DNA from: Callaeas wilsoni
Taxonomy: Eukaryota > Chordata > Aves > Passeriformes > Callaeidae
Direction: 5' to 3'
Assembly (NCBI GenBank): GCA_013398955.1
Contig: VWPU01008506.1
Location: 62,001-126,000, forward strand
DNA: 64,000 nucleotides
In this document: positions 51,301 through 64,000 of the stretch, piece by piece
Layout of the letters: each line of letters starts with the position of its first letter
Position numbering within the stretch: position 1 is the stretch's first letter
Notes under the pieces: model-generated
Seen by the model: the letters and a program-made list of their open reading frames with translations, nothing else
The model's database searches: none
Told to the model about the DNA's origin: nothing
Position numbers and translations under genes: made by a program

Positions 51301-54300
51301 AGGGGAGCTTTTCCTGTCATCCTCCCAAAATCTTTTAATTATTCTGAGAATACCTTCTTGCTGCTTAAATCTGAAGGAGAACCCTTCTCCCTCACAAAAT
51401 AACATCAACTTCATGTTTTTTCCCTGTGGAAGATTTACAAACAAACTGAAGTACTAAAATACTAGAGAAAAATAAAATTCCTCTGATAGTGTCAGCTGTT
51501 GAAGAGTGTTTCATGGAGCTACTCCACAAGTCTTTAGGTGAGGAGTGAAATCGTTTTAGAAAGAGCTGGTTGCTGTAAGAAATACACAAGTGAAAGTATG
51601 TGATTCAGACAAATTGTATCAATGAGCACTGCATTTTCCCACGAATCAGAGTGAGTAAGCTATTTTTCTATTTTTATCAACCTAGCACTGGTCACCGGAG
51701 GGAGGTGTCTGGAAATCAGGGCCTGTTGCAGGAGACACAACAGGTTTCCTCTTTTGCCTGTTGTCTTAGAGCGCCCTGTGAGTACTCCACATATCCAGGT
51801 AACACATGACATTTTGTACAAAAACAACCAGTAAGTGATGGGTTCCCTCACCATGATCCCTTTTCTTGAATTTTTTCTATTAACCATATCCTACTAATAG
51901 CCACCTACTGAGACTTAACACTTACTGTGAAACACAACTCTAGCAGAGCAGGGTGTTGGAATCTTGAGGAAAAATCACAGGGAAGGGAAAAAGCAGCTGC
52001 CAAGGTTGTTTCCCCCACCTCAAGTTTCTTTCAGTGATCCAGAACCAAAAAATTAGAGAAGCAAAAGGAAGGAGTCTGCAAATTCAAGTGAATCTTGGAT
52101 GGCAACTGGCTGCCATCTAGCCAAGCAGGAAGCACATTGTTCTATTTTAAACCACAGAATGCAGCATTGAAAGCAGTTTATAAAAAGCACTTTGTGGGAA
52201 ATTATTCTTATGCAATTTTACTATAAAAATTACCTCGCAAAGTCATTATTCTTAGTCATTAAATGTTACTCATAAGCAGATGTTACTCTGTGGGCTCTTC
52301 TGAGTAGCAGTTTTTCTTACACTTCAGAAGGATCACTTTGCTGAAGTTAACAGCTATAGCCCTGAGCTGGAAAGCATATTTCGATTATCAGGAATTCAGC
52401 CTCATTTGTGAACTTCAAGCATTCCAAAGAGCTCCTAAAATGCTGCTGCTAGCCATTAAGTCAACATCAGCAATCACAGGAAATTCTATCAGTTTACTGC
52501 AATATAGGACAGAATTGATAAAAGATGGGGTTTGGACTTTGAGTGAAATTACTCTTCGGAAGAGAAAAGGCCATGTTGAACATAAATTACACATTTCAAC
52601 ATGAGTAGCTTCAAGGATGCAGGGGTTTCACTCACAACACCTGGTGCTGGAAAACGTAATTCTGAATCTTTTTCAATTTTTTTATTACTATTATTCCATT
52701 GCACCTGGCAATATACAAACATACATACTGCCACTCAGACACATCCAATATCCCATAGAGTATACAAACTTATGATGGACAGTCCCAGTGCTTCTTCCCT
52801 TTCCCAAGACTGCTTATAGATCCTTTCACTCCTTCTCAAAATTAGCCATCTAACTTGTAGCATCCAAGCATAAAACTGAATTCTGTTTCTGTCATTCAAA
52901 AAACTCTCATGTGTGCATAGATATTACTTCCCCATATTAGTCAATTCACCTCACATTTTCTGAGAAGCCAGTGAGCTGTCAGTATCAAGGCTATCTAGTC
53001 TTGCCATTCCTGAGTCTTACATAAAGTGTACCTCTTCAGCTTGTGACAAAGCATTCCAAATCCATCCCTTTGACTTCTGCCCAAGTACAAAAGCTGACTG
53101 TCAACTGGTTTAAGCTGACATCACTAACTTTACCGCACTGAAGTGATTCAACACACACTATCATAATTTTGAGTAGCCGATTTGTGACACACCGTAATAT
53201 GGCTGAAGCACCTTTATATAGCAAGTTTTCCACAAATCCATCTGTTTCGTGTCTGTCAGTCTAGACCTATTAATAAAACTGCAACTGGATAACTGGGGTT
53301 CTTGGAGAAAAACTATAAGCAGTTATCCCAGAACACAGTAGATACCACCAGAAAAACATGCTAAGAAGTATGTGCAAGAACGTATGACTATGCTTCCTAG
53401 AAAGTGGCAGAGACCAATGCACGAACCATAATAAAAATTAAAAATAATTCATCAGTGACAAGTATACACCTACTACCTATAATACAATGCTACTTTAAAG
53501 CATATGTCAGATATGGGCAGAAGTAGTTCTGGTTTGCTTGTTGGATGAGATGTTGCTAGCCATCGTCCTACTAGTCATTTTTTAAAAGCATACTGTCAGA
53601 AATCAGAATTGCAACCAAAAGCAGCTGCTGAAAAGAACCTATGTAGCACAGTTTCCAAAGCATTCAACACCTGCAAGACAAGCATTACAGTAAGAACAGG
53701 CAGCAAAAGCTGTTAGAGATCAGGTCTTTGTTAAATAACAAAGAGGTACAGTGCTTACTATTCACATTTGTTGTAAACTCAAAATGTTTCCTGTGTTTCT
53801 TAGAGTAGCATTCAGTACTTTAGGTGTTACACAAGCAGCTGAAGATTATAGTAAGCCCTCAATAAAAGTGTATAATAATGTAAACTTAATGGTATGCTTA
53901 AAATATATGAGCCATTTCTATGGTTACTTTCTCCTTGAGGGCATTTATGTAAGTACTTTCCGTACTTAGTATTTGAAACTCGGCTAGCCACCTAATATTA
54001 CATTGTCATCTATTACCACTGAGAACATTCAAAAATACCTTCTACTTAATTTAATAAAAATAGCATGTAAGTGTGGGTTAACAAAATGGCCTATGTATCT
54101 TGGAAGCAGTAATTTGCATTACAAACAAAGTTGCAGAAGGTGCCCCTTTGTCACCCTTGTTCAGGGTTTGCTGTGAAAATCACTGCTGCACCAGCCAGCC
54201 ACCCAGAAACGTGCACTGAAAACAAGACCATGAGATGAAGTACCTTAATCTGAGAAAAGATTTACTGAAATATGTTTTCTTTACAGCTTCATTTTCAAAC

Positions 54301-57300
54301 TGAGAACTCTGATTTTAAACTACTGCAGTATTTGTGCTATAATTGTGAAAGAAAACAGCCCTGTAGTTTTCCAAAAATGCAGGTATGTATGTGTATGATA
54401 TTCTATGCTGTTTTATACATGCACATAAAACAAAACAGTTGAATTTTGTACGCAAAGCAGAATTCAGTGACAGTTTTGAAGGCAGACAGAAACCAGAGAC
54501 TGAATTCCCTTCAAATGTGACTTCTCTCAGGATCCCTTGGGAATCTACCATTTACCTGAAATGTAATTAAATGTTTTAATAACGGTAAAGAATAATCTTG
54601 GCTTCTCTGCAATTGCTTAAGAAAATGAATGCTGCAGGAATCTCTGAATGTAGTTATCATACGTACTGTATTATCCCTAATTTATAAATTGCCATTTATT
54701 AAATGATGGGAAATTATCGTCTTCTCACATGCTTAATTACTGCTAACCTACAGGCTGAAAAAAAATCATGAACAGAAGCCATGTTTACATTACTCATATT
54801 TTTCAGGTTTGAAGGGGGGGCTGGTAGGAGGAAATATCAGAAATAATGAGCCAGGTTCATTCTTGACATAACCCGTATGGACAAACAGTGTAATTTTAGT
54901 AGAACATTTGCTCTACGATTCCCATAGCAACCTTAATTCTCCCTGCCTGGGTATCTGGAATCCAGGCTGACTCAACCTTCACATGAATACAAAATCAAAT
55001 GCACAGAACAAAGTGTCGTTTAGGAAGATGCTACTTACATGCACTCTTAGTGACCTCAAACTTACTGCAAACACAAGGTAAAGGTTCAGAGATCAGAGAA
55101 GTATTCAGCTCATGTTTATGTAATGATAACAATTGGTTTATAATATTAGAATAATTTCCATCTCCTCATCCCCAAAGTGAGACAGTTAATGCTACTTACT
55201 GAATAATTTTTATAAGCGCATGTACATTTACTACTCTGGGAGGTACTAAACTGACACTGTCAGAGATTCAAGCATTCCATTTACTCCCCAAGGAGACATG
55301 TTTCTATTGATCTTAGTAGGACTAACTTGAGATAGAATAAGCAGATACAGGAGATGAGACATCTATAGACAAGTTATACAGCCGCCAAAGAAACTGCCAC
55401 AGAAGGCACCATATAACTGCATCTGTTCTACATGCTCTCAATTCTGTTTTTCTCTCCAAGGAGATGAAGCGCAGGCAATCACACAAACACTGCTCTACAG
55501 CCAGAAGAACATTTCTGTGGGCTCACACTGGTAGTTTCAGATTGTACAAGGATCACAGGTTTCTAGAACACGGGCCAATACCAATTCGGAAGAAAGTGCA
55601 GAGGTAACACCTGCAGCTGCCCTTTTTAGAGCTCATGTTAGGCTTGAAACGGGTTTATACTGTTACAGATTTAATGCCTCTAAACAAATCATAATGGCTC
55701 CTGTTAAAACCCAGCTGGGAGCAACCCTTTCAGTATCAGTGAGCTCAGCTGCAACAGAGCTGTTAAATGTACCTGTAACACAAATTTGCATTACAACACT
55801 TCTCAGTTGAAAAAGTGTATCTAAGCACAGTTAAATAGTAGTAGCTGTAATATAACTTACACTACCATGTTCTGTGCCAAATAAATATCAGCTACTGAAT
55901 TAAGGCTTAACGCCTCATTCACTTTGTATTGACTTCAACGGACACAAAACTGATGCAAAGGTTTTCTGCCATCTTTTCTTCTGCTTCACTTTTCCTCAAG
56001 CCAAGAAGTATCCATTGCTTTCTGAGAAACAGCTGGTTTTGGTTTAAGTTTTTTCCAAGCACTTTCACATTACCTGTTTTAGAGTGGAGACACTCTTCCC
56101 TGTTTTTCACACCCAGATAATTAAAGTGAAAAATTTCTGACAGTGAGCTTGCAGACAAATGGAAGTGTAATACATACAATACATATAAAGTATAGATGCA
56201 CTGTTACAAGGATGTAACCTCTTCGGTAACATATCTAATTTTCTGACTAGCATCCATCTACAGTTAAAGACTACTTATCTTGTATATATGATGCACTTGA
56301 TGAAAGATGATCAACAGGATGAGCCTTTACTAATTTCTTATGTATAGTGGGGGGTTGGAGGAAGATATTTTAAATACAAGTCCAGGAAAAACTGGAGAGC
56401 TGTAACTAAAAAAGGCTACTCCTCTGTGTTCTCTCCCTCCCTTTGCCAAAATTGCCCCTCACTGTACCACCATATTATTTCCTCCAATGAACAGAAAACA
56501 GGACACTTGGATTTCAAAACTGAAACAGTATAAACACTTTCTGCAGTATCTTTGAGAGATGAAATGCTCTAGTCAGTCCAAATGAGAAATCTGTCTAGAG
56601 TGTATTTACTACACTAGTTATGAAAGGCAAGAAGACTTTAGTTAAAAGAATCAACCACAAACTGCCACAAAGAAAACACCACAAAGCTACCTTTTGTACT
56701 AAAACATATCTAGAAAGAAAAAGTGGACATGATTTTAGGTAACTAGTTTTACACCTGACTAGCAAAGGCACAGCAGCACAGACTTGAGCAGTGCTATTGT
56801 AGCTGCAGTCCATGGTTATCAGCTCTCCCATGATAAAGCACCTGTATTACAAGGCCAGAAAGACTGAAGTTAGCATAGCTTAGCAGCCCTGTATCCTACC
56901 TCTATATCGTAGGTGAACATGAGATCATTTTCATCTCCTAAAAGCAAATATTTATTACTCATTCAGACCTAAAGGTCATCTTTGTTACAAAGCTAGCTCT
57001 CATCTTCCTGCACTCCAAAATCAAGGTGAAAACTGTCAGTGAAAGCAATTATCTAATATACATTTCTCCCCACTTATATAAAGTAATTTTACACAAAATT
57101 AGACACACACTTTCAAAAACACTGAAATTATTAACAGGATTTTTAAATGTTCTTTGTGCATACTTCACACCATCTAAGCATGATGTCCTGTTCAAGGAGC
57201 CGAATCCATTTTTTTATGCGCCCTTATTGCACAACCTCACAAAACCTCAACACAATGCCAAATACCTAGATCTACAGCATTCTTTTTGCTAGGACTCACA

Positions 57301-60300
57301 TTAGACCTTATCCATTGACCTTTCCACATACACACTTTCAGAGAAACAAAAGGAGGACAAAAAAAAAATTGAAATAAAAAGCAAAACCTGACTTTTTCAA
57401 AGCTGCAAAGTAGAATTTGGCATAGGTCAAAAATCATCAAGATTTCCCCCACTACCATCTTAAACACTGAATACAAAGCTTTAACATGAACACACAGCGT
57501 AGTGTATGTCTTCACATGAAGTTCACACATGTGAAAGTCCTGTCAGTCTGAATGTTTCCCCAAGTGGTTTAAGTACCACATCTTCTTTGTCACCTACAAT
57601 GGTGCCTCTGCAGTGCTATAATTCTGTGACACAACAGACACCAGCATCCATTTTTGCTAACAGTAGCTAGTCACAGTTCCTAACTTTGCTATCCAAATAT
57701 TACAGTGACCTGAAGACATTCACTTCTCACTTGAAAAATCCTCAGAAGTGTTTTAGAATCATCTCTTTCTCCTAGTAACCACATAAAATTGGACAACTGC
57801 AACCTCACAAAATTGCTGGTAAATCTCACTGCATGAAGCCCTAGGTGCAAGTCCTAGATTTTCCAATATTGTAAGGGAGGAAGCAAAGAACTATCATGTA
57901 GCTGCATAATTCCTGCAGGAATCACATGGTAACTGTTTATATATGGAAAAGGATGTGCAAGAAGCAGTAGGACTGTCATCTTACCAAAAAGCAGTCCTTT
58001 TCAAGTTCCAGGACTGCCCACTGGCACATAAAAGAGATGTCATGCCGGTAGAGGCCCCGTGAAATCTGGATCTCCCTGTACCAAATGTTCAGAAACCCAT
58101 GCTGATGACTAGTCAGGGCATCCAGAGTTGCAACACCACATTTCAAAGGGATTAGAAAATCCTTCACTGGCTTTTTTAAATTGTGGGAAGAAATATTTCT
58201 CTGGATTTCTTTTAGTTTAATTTCTTTAAATGTCTGTAAACAATTAATATAAATTATTACAAAATCTTCACACACTTTGTTCTTTCTTGGTTCTTTAACA
58301 ACAGTGGTAACACTGACAGAGGTTGTACAAGAGTCAGACAGTCTTAGCCAAAGAAACACCATTCTGACCATTTTGTCACTATTATTTAGTTCAGTGACAG
58401 CTAAAATTTAATATGAAGTGTGATGTGGCCACTTGTCTTAACCTTCCAGTTGATTTTAACCACCTAGAGTAATGAAATCTGAAAGTTTAACTCTTATCAT
58501 AAGTTTCTAAGAGGATAATAATATGCATAGTTTTAAAAACAGAATTAAATTTGAAGACCACAGAGACTTAGGTTGTCATAAAATCACTTACTAAAAAATT
58601 AGCTCGAAGTACCCCTTTAATGCTAAGTTATGGTCTAAATAAAGAGGTAGGATCACTAATAATTCTGCAGAAAGTGCAACATTATGCAGATCATTTCTCA
58701 CAAGTTAATGTACAGTTAATTTTAGTTTTGATGTAACATTCCATAAATCAGTGTGGACTGAACTATTAACACCAAGTTAATATAAGCAAAAATCTGATTT
58801 AAGAGAATAATATTAAACAGCATAAAAAATTACATTATGATGAAAAGTAATGCTCCTGAGCTCCTTTTCAATTCAACCCTATACAAAAGTAGGTCAAGTA
58901 TTATAACATAAATTTTTTATAGCAGTCAAAAGCTCCATACTTATGCTCAATTTTAACTTACCAAAATTTGGAAAGAAGTGAAATTCCAATTTCACAACAG
59001 AAACACTTATTACATGTGTCTTTTTCCAGACCTAGACAGTTGTATTTACTACATTTACACAATTTTGCTTGTCAGTTTGGTGCTAAAAGACCTCTTCGCT
59101 ATAATTAGTTTCATGCTAAAATTCTCTATCCTGTCAAAAATAAAACCAAATCAGCCAGAACAAAGAACAGAAGGAAACATTGCTGTTTATTCTCATTGTG
59201 TTCTTTATTCTTACTATGAAGTGAAAAGAGGGGAAAAGAACACTCAAGCATTACCAAACGTCTTGCATTATATAAAATATAGGAATATAATCTGCCCTAT
59301 TTGCAACATGGAGATACACCTCTTTTTTCCAAATAATACAGCCAGATGAAGAAAGTTCAGAATTGAGTAGCAATTTCAAGTTCAACACTGTCTCGGGAAC
59401 ATTGTCCAAGGTAGCAGAGACCACACGTCCCAAGCGAAGGATGCCCCTTTTTGCAGCATTACTGTTTTTCAAAGATCTCATATATAACATGGTAGCATTA
59501 CCATGCCATAACGTTGTTGTCAAATTCAAAACACATATGCATCCTCTCATTTTCCAGAAGCAGATCAACTTCTTCCATTAACTCAACTACTGTATCTTAT
59601 AAGGTGTAAAATTAGTTAATGCAGTCCTATTTATAGAACAATTTTAAAAAACTTATTTGCATGTCAAAGCTTCAATGGCATCGTTCAATCAGGGGAGCAC
59701 TAACATCGATCTATAATCCTTTTGCAGTCTCTTCCCTTCATCTAAATCATACCAAACAACTTTCAAATAAAAAGCAAAGATTTGGGCGTTGAAGGAAGGA
59801 TTAACTCTCTCTCTCTTACTGTACTTTTTGTTCCTATTTTTCATTGTTTCAGATTAAAAAACAGGATTAGAACAGATTTAAGCACACTTTTGTGAAGGGC
59901 TCTGGACATACCTCCTTATTGATAAATGTAACAAGAGAGGGTGGATCTAACAGTCACCAATTGACTCATATACGGAACAAAGACATTCCCTGAAAACACA
60001 GGTATCATACACCCAAGTCTATTGCATCCACTCTGGAAAAAGGGGGAGAAGGAAGAGCACAGAGTATGCTGTTGAAATAAAATCTGCTTCCTTAATCTGG
60101 AAAAAACAGATTTATCCTTTCACAAGATGGAAACAACATCAGTCAAGCAGCCACTCTTTACACAAGAGTGGGATAGAGGGCAGAAGGTCCAATTTCTCCA
60201 CTGTTATGCTCTTCTTTAAGAAGCAGCACACACACACAAAATATCCAAAACATAAAAAGGTAAACTTTATGCATTGTCTTATAAAATTTGCTTATGCATC

Positions 60301-61792
60301 ATTCATCTTAGTACCATTTTCCCTCCCTGAAAAGCACTCATTTCTTTCAGCCTTTACTGTCTCTTCAATGTGTAAGGGGTTTTTTTCCATTATTACTACA
60401 CCCCTCTAAAAGGAACTGGTGCTGTAGCTGAGGTACCACTTACATCAAACAGAACAAAATAATTACCTTCCATCACTATTGATTGAAGTCCTGTAATAGT
60501 TACATTTTTTGGAATGACATCACATTGCAATACACTGCAAACAAGTGAGTCAGCAATTCAGTGGCCTTTTCTGCCGGGATGATACCTGACCTCTTACTCT
60601 TACTATAGGTTAGTATTTATTTCTTCCTAGTGTATTTCTTTGCAACTGATGGCTTTTTCCCTTCTCAACTTACTATGATCAGCACATGCATTACTACTCT
60701 CTTTTAAATTGCTTTCAGCCTTACTTGTCTTCATTCGACAAGATGGCAACAGCTCCCGCTGTTGATTTTACTAATAGGTTAAAGGTGCACCCTGAATTCA
60801 ACCTATGAGAGCAAATACATTTAGTACACTACAAACAACTTGGGGGAGATGACTGGTAGACAAAGACAGGATATTTTTATTAAAGAACAACAGATGTGTG
60901 TTTTCTATAATGTAAAGAAAATGTGGGTGACATTCAGACAGCGAGCTCTTAGTTTTTAATGTTAACTAGAATAAAAACAAGCATTCTTCATCAGGATGTG
61001 TAATTTAGGCGTTCATGGTGAGCACATCCCAAGAATTTATTCAAATTCTTAACATGAAAGACAAACCAAATTCTTAACATGAAAGACAAACCAAAAAATA
61101 GTAAGAGATGAAAGATGAACGTGTGTTCTGTGAAAATCTGCCATACTATTTAAGCTTAAACTCTGTACTATTCTTGTTGTCTGGAAGACAGACTTAAATC
61201 TGTATGAGTTAAATTTCTTAAACACTGGTACAAAGAGGCTTTAAAAGAAACATGCTTTTTTCTTTGGTTTTCATGCATTTGATTGAGACAAACCATTTTT
61301 CCATTGCAAGGCCAGCAATATAAACTTGACACAAATTAAAACTACAGCAGTATAGCAACAAACTGCTGAGTGTGGGAAGCTATGCCTTCATTCACACATT
61401 TATCAGACTTATTCAAGTAGTTTTTTTCCAGCTATATTTAAATGCTTCAGGGCCCACTTTCCAATCTGAAAGGTATTGCTGCACGCAGCTTCAAAGAGAT
61501 TCTCCTCCGCTACTGCAACACCACTGCAAATTCTGGGAGCTGTAGCCAATTTACTTCATTTTTTAAGGATGTGTGCACACCCATTTTAACATCAGCATAA
61601 GAAATCTGTATACACCTGACCTGAAGCTGAACCAGAACTAAAGCCCACCTCTTGCTCAGCAAGGGGATCAAAACAAAGCAGTCATAAAGTAGGAAACAAA
61701 GAGAATCATTAACTTGTCAAACTCAATTTCTTATTCTAAAACAAAATAAGCAATTTCAAGTTATGGCAAAACAGCAGGTGTTTCTCTCTTAC
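48302..61792. other. OSBPL10: OSBPL10 intron, right part of the 20.2 kb intron
   Basis: AT-rich. No recognised exon, CR1 or LTR. Holds a 25-base tandem duplication and a 131-codon minus-strand open frame at 57976-58371 (see findings). Other open frames over 100 codons (50643-51020 and 58978-59349 on the plus strand, 59251-59568 on the minus) have no recognisable features. Confidence 0.6.
61042..61091. repeat. Perfect 25-base tandem duplication
   Basis: Two identical adjacent copies of a 25-base unit (CAAATTCTTAACATGAAAGA plus CAAAC). Intronic, about 700 bases downstream of the donor of the 61793-61984 exon; probably recent slippage. Confidence 0.97.
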
Positions 61793-61984
61793 CTCTCTGA
61801 CTTCATGGAGTTGACCAGATCGCTGGCTCTTCGCTCTTCGAGCAGCTGCAGGTGATTTGTGATGTGTGATGGTTACAACAGTTGGCCCACTTTGATTCGT
61901 GTGTTTCTGGCCACTTGGAGATGCAGAATTAACTGTCCCAGGCGGCAGCAGAGATGAGCTTCTGCTTCGTGAGGATGAGATGCT
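61793..61984 (-). CDS. OSBPL10: OSBPL10 coding exon: Ser/Arg-rich linker after the PH domain
   Basis: This is the first of the five exons in transcript order: 192 bases, 64 codons, phase 0 in and out. It starts after a TTGCTTGCTCTAG acceptor with [20 protein letters not shown] and ends with SGQLHEVRE followed by the donor GAG|GTAAGA. The middle reads [18 protein letters not shown], strongly basic and Ser-rich, the family's linker between PH domain and helical region. An AG two bases further in could also serve as acceptor, but only the chosen start keeps phase 0 and aligns with the SRSRS run of ORP10. The segment has no known catalytic role; it is probably disordered and a possible phosphorylation target (inference). 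Confidence 0.95.
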
Positions 61985-64000
61985 CTAGAGCAAGCAATAG
62001 GATTGTGATATTAGCAATCTTTACACAAGTAATAATTTACAATTCAGGCTATACATTTGTATTGTTCTACTTTTCTCACAAACCTAAATCTGGAGGTCTA
62101 ACTGATTTATTCCTTCTGAACCATATGTACAGCTCAGCAGAGATGTTCTTGGAAACATAAAAGCTATTGCCTTTGTTTCTTGGCTTGCCTGATACTGGCT
62201 TTTGCAAAAATCTTCATGACTTCTTACATAATATGCTGCTTAGTTCTTACAATCCTACTTTTTAGGAAAGCTTAGGAAGGATTTTGCAGACGGAGTAACA
62301 ACAATGCAAACACAAATATTTTTTATGAAACCATTGACCTACAATTCACCAAACTGGTGTGAACAGCAAGGAAGAAAAAGTCTTAATGCTTTTGTTCTAT
62401 GAACTTCTGAAACAGTGTAGTATTGTTTTCAACATCAGAGGAGGTGCAATCTTGGCAAGGCCAATCCACACACCAATTAAACATTAACATTTGAAACAAA
62501 ACATGGCTTAAAGAAATCAACACATTTTGGAGTAAGCTTGGGATAAACCCAGCACACAAAAAAGGCCAGAAATAAATCTCCAACAGTATCTGCAGTATGA
62601 ATACTTCTAACATACAACCTGTAAAATCAGTCGGGACATTCAAGAACTTCTTCTGTTTTTATCTAACCATCTGTCAGTGTTGCTATCTCAGTTTGTTCTC
62701 CACAGACCTCAAACACAAGTTATCCTGGAGGGCTATAGGACATCAATTCTCAATCAAGCTCAGATGGGCACCAGATCGCCATGGGTCATCATATATAAAA
62801 GTACCATATAAAAAAGCTTTTCCTTGAATTGTTGATTGCATCTATAAGGTTAAAACTGAAATAGAGTAACTTTTACCTCATGAAACACAAACCAATTCAG
62901 AGAGGAACATTTAGTAGCACTATAAGACAGTGAAGAAAATACACAGCCCCATGAGTAAAACACCTTTTCACTTCTCCTCCAAATCCTGCACAACTAACAA
63001 TAGCAACCCACAACATTTGCTAAGACAGTCACCATCAACACGAAGTACTTCTCCTGAGCCTGCTGGTGAGTGCACAAAAGTATTCCTTGGGTATAATCTC
63101 TCTTCTTATACCTTACAGGCCACTTTTTGCAATTCTGTGGTAATTTCATTAAAATACTTCAAGGTGGACAGGTTCCAACTAGCACTGCAATTGAAGTCAG
63201 GCTTCATGTTACCACCACACTGACGGTAAAGGACAAGGCAGATTACTTGGCACTGCCAAGGAGGAGGAGTGAAACAAGTAACAATCTCTCTGCCACCACC
63301 ACACAAAACTAGACTTTAGACTTCTTGAAGGTTTAAAAAAATGGTTATCACACTGCCAGAGTGCAAAGAGCTGCTAATCTCATAGAAATAATTATTATTC
63401 CACTGGTTTAGACTTAATATTTACAAACGCTTCCAAGAATGATGGTCTGTTTTTGAAATGAATATATTCCTTGCTACCATGGCCAATAAGACTACAATAA
63501 TAAGCACCTGTTCAAAAATTACCCACCCTGGCTGATAAATCACAATTGCATTAAAACTAGATTTGACTCTAAGACAAAAAAGCAGCACGAGGTGTAATTT
63601 ATCAGAAGGGCACAGAAGGTTGCCAGGTTTATAATTAATCTTCCATTTGAAAGAGCATGGCTTAGACGTAACTACAATTAAAGTAAGAGCCAGAGGAAAA
63701 GGTATTTGGGAGAAAGAAAGGGATGAGAGAAACTGAATTTCCTTTCTTAAACATAAATTCCACAGAAAAAGGGTATTCCTAGTATATAAAAGCAGAATTT
63801 ACTTCACTAATGTTTGTTTTTCAAACTGACTAGCATCAGAATATTTCTAAACTAAATTTAGGGTGTAGAGGAAGAACAAGATAATTTTATCATTTTAATT
63901 ATAAAAACAACATATCTTTCAGGTTAACAAAAGTTATTTTTGTTTTAGAATGAAATCCTTTGAGAATCACTGACATTTTAGTATCATACTATCACAATAA
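61985..64000. other. OSBPL10: OSBPL10 intron upstream of the first visible exon
   Basis: AT-rich intron entering the exon at 61793-61984. No PH-domain exon could be read on the minus strand, so the next upstream exon is outside the window. No repeat family recognised. Confidence 0.6.

Larger units (their letters stand above)
1..64000 (-). other. OSBPL10: OSBPL10 gene body, internal part (both ends outside the window)
   Basis: Five exons on the minus strand join in frame into one ORP protein segment. ORP10 is a lipid-transfer protein that, from published work, exchanges phosphatidylserine and PI4P at ER contacts with Golgi and endosomes, and pairs with ORP9 because it lacks its own FFAT motif. 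Visible here: Ser/Arg-rich linker, predicted helical segment, acidic linker and N-terminal half of the ORD. Not found: PH domain (expected to the right) and the ORD second half (expected to the left). OSBPL10 is chosen over its close paralogue OSBPL11 because the exon-1-to-2 region reads [18 protein letters not shown] and the exon-3 region reads [11 protein letters not shown] and [10 protein letters not shown], which I recall from ORP10 and not from ORP11. No promoter or polyadenylation site of the main transcript is in the window. Confidence 0.95.

Noticed and set aside
1..64000. tRNA, rRNA, CRISPR or bacterial-type operon
   Set aside because: None seen; the introns, CR1 and LTR content show vertebrate DNA.

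Overview
The window is vertebrate nuclear DNA, almost certainly from a bird. It is AT-rich and dominated by introns. It carries several CR1 LINE fragments and two copies of a long-terminal-repeat family that I recognise from avian genomes (minus strand: TGTATTGGCTTTG... to ...CAACCCACCACA). The species cannot be named from this sequence.

Only one gene can be supported: the middle of OSBPL10 (oxysterol-binding-protein-like 10, ORP10), on the minus strand. Five coding exons run right to left at 61793-61984, 41356-41566, 32677-32831, 14299-14445 and 7330-7813. All have GT-AG introns and their reading phases join exactly (0/0, 0/1, 1/0, 0/0, 0/1). Together they give 1189 coding bases, about 396 residues. 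These cover the Ser/Arg-rich stretch after the PH domain, the predicted helical/coiled-coil segment, an acidic linker, and the first half of the OSBP-related lipid-transfer domain (ORD), including [10 protein letters not shown] and EQVSHHPP. The PH-domain exons should lie to the right of the window and the C-terminal ORD exons to the left.

Region by region: 1-7329 is intron with two CR1 3' fragments. 7814-14298 is intron with a possible old repeat near 8.2-9.0 kb. 14446-32676 is an 18.2 kb intron with a candidate alternative first exon (16105-16152), a 1.6 kb CR1, a solo LTR (20960-22044), a plus-strand CR1 3' end and one copy of a dispersed repeat. 32832-41355 is intron with the second copy of that repeat and a 28-bp tandem duplication. 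41567-61792 is a 20.2 kb intron with a second solo LTR (44836-45750), a TG/TA/CA palindrome and a 131-codon open frame. 61985-64000 is intron.

No operon-like system, CRISPR array, RNA gene or intact mobile-element gene was seen. The points most worth following are the in-phase candidate first exon that would give a short ORP10, the two LTRs lying in sense with the gene, and the unidentified dispersed repeat pair. I found no convincing undescribed system. Family identifications rest on recalled family features; no database search was possible.
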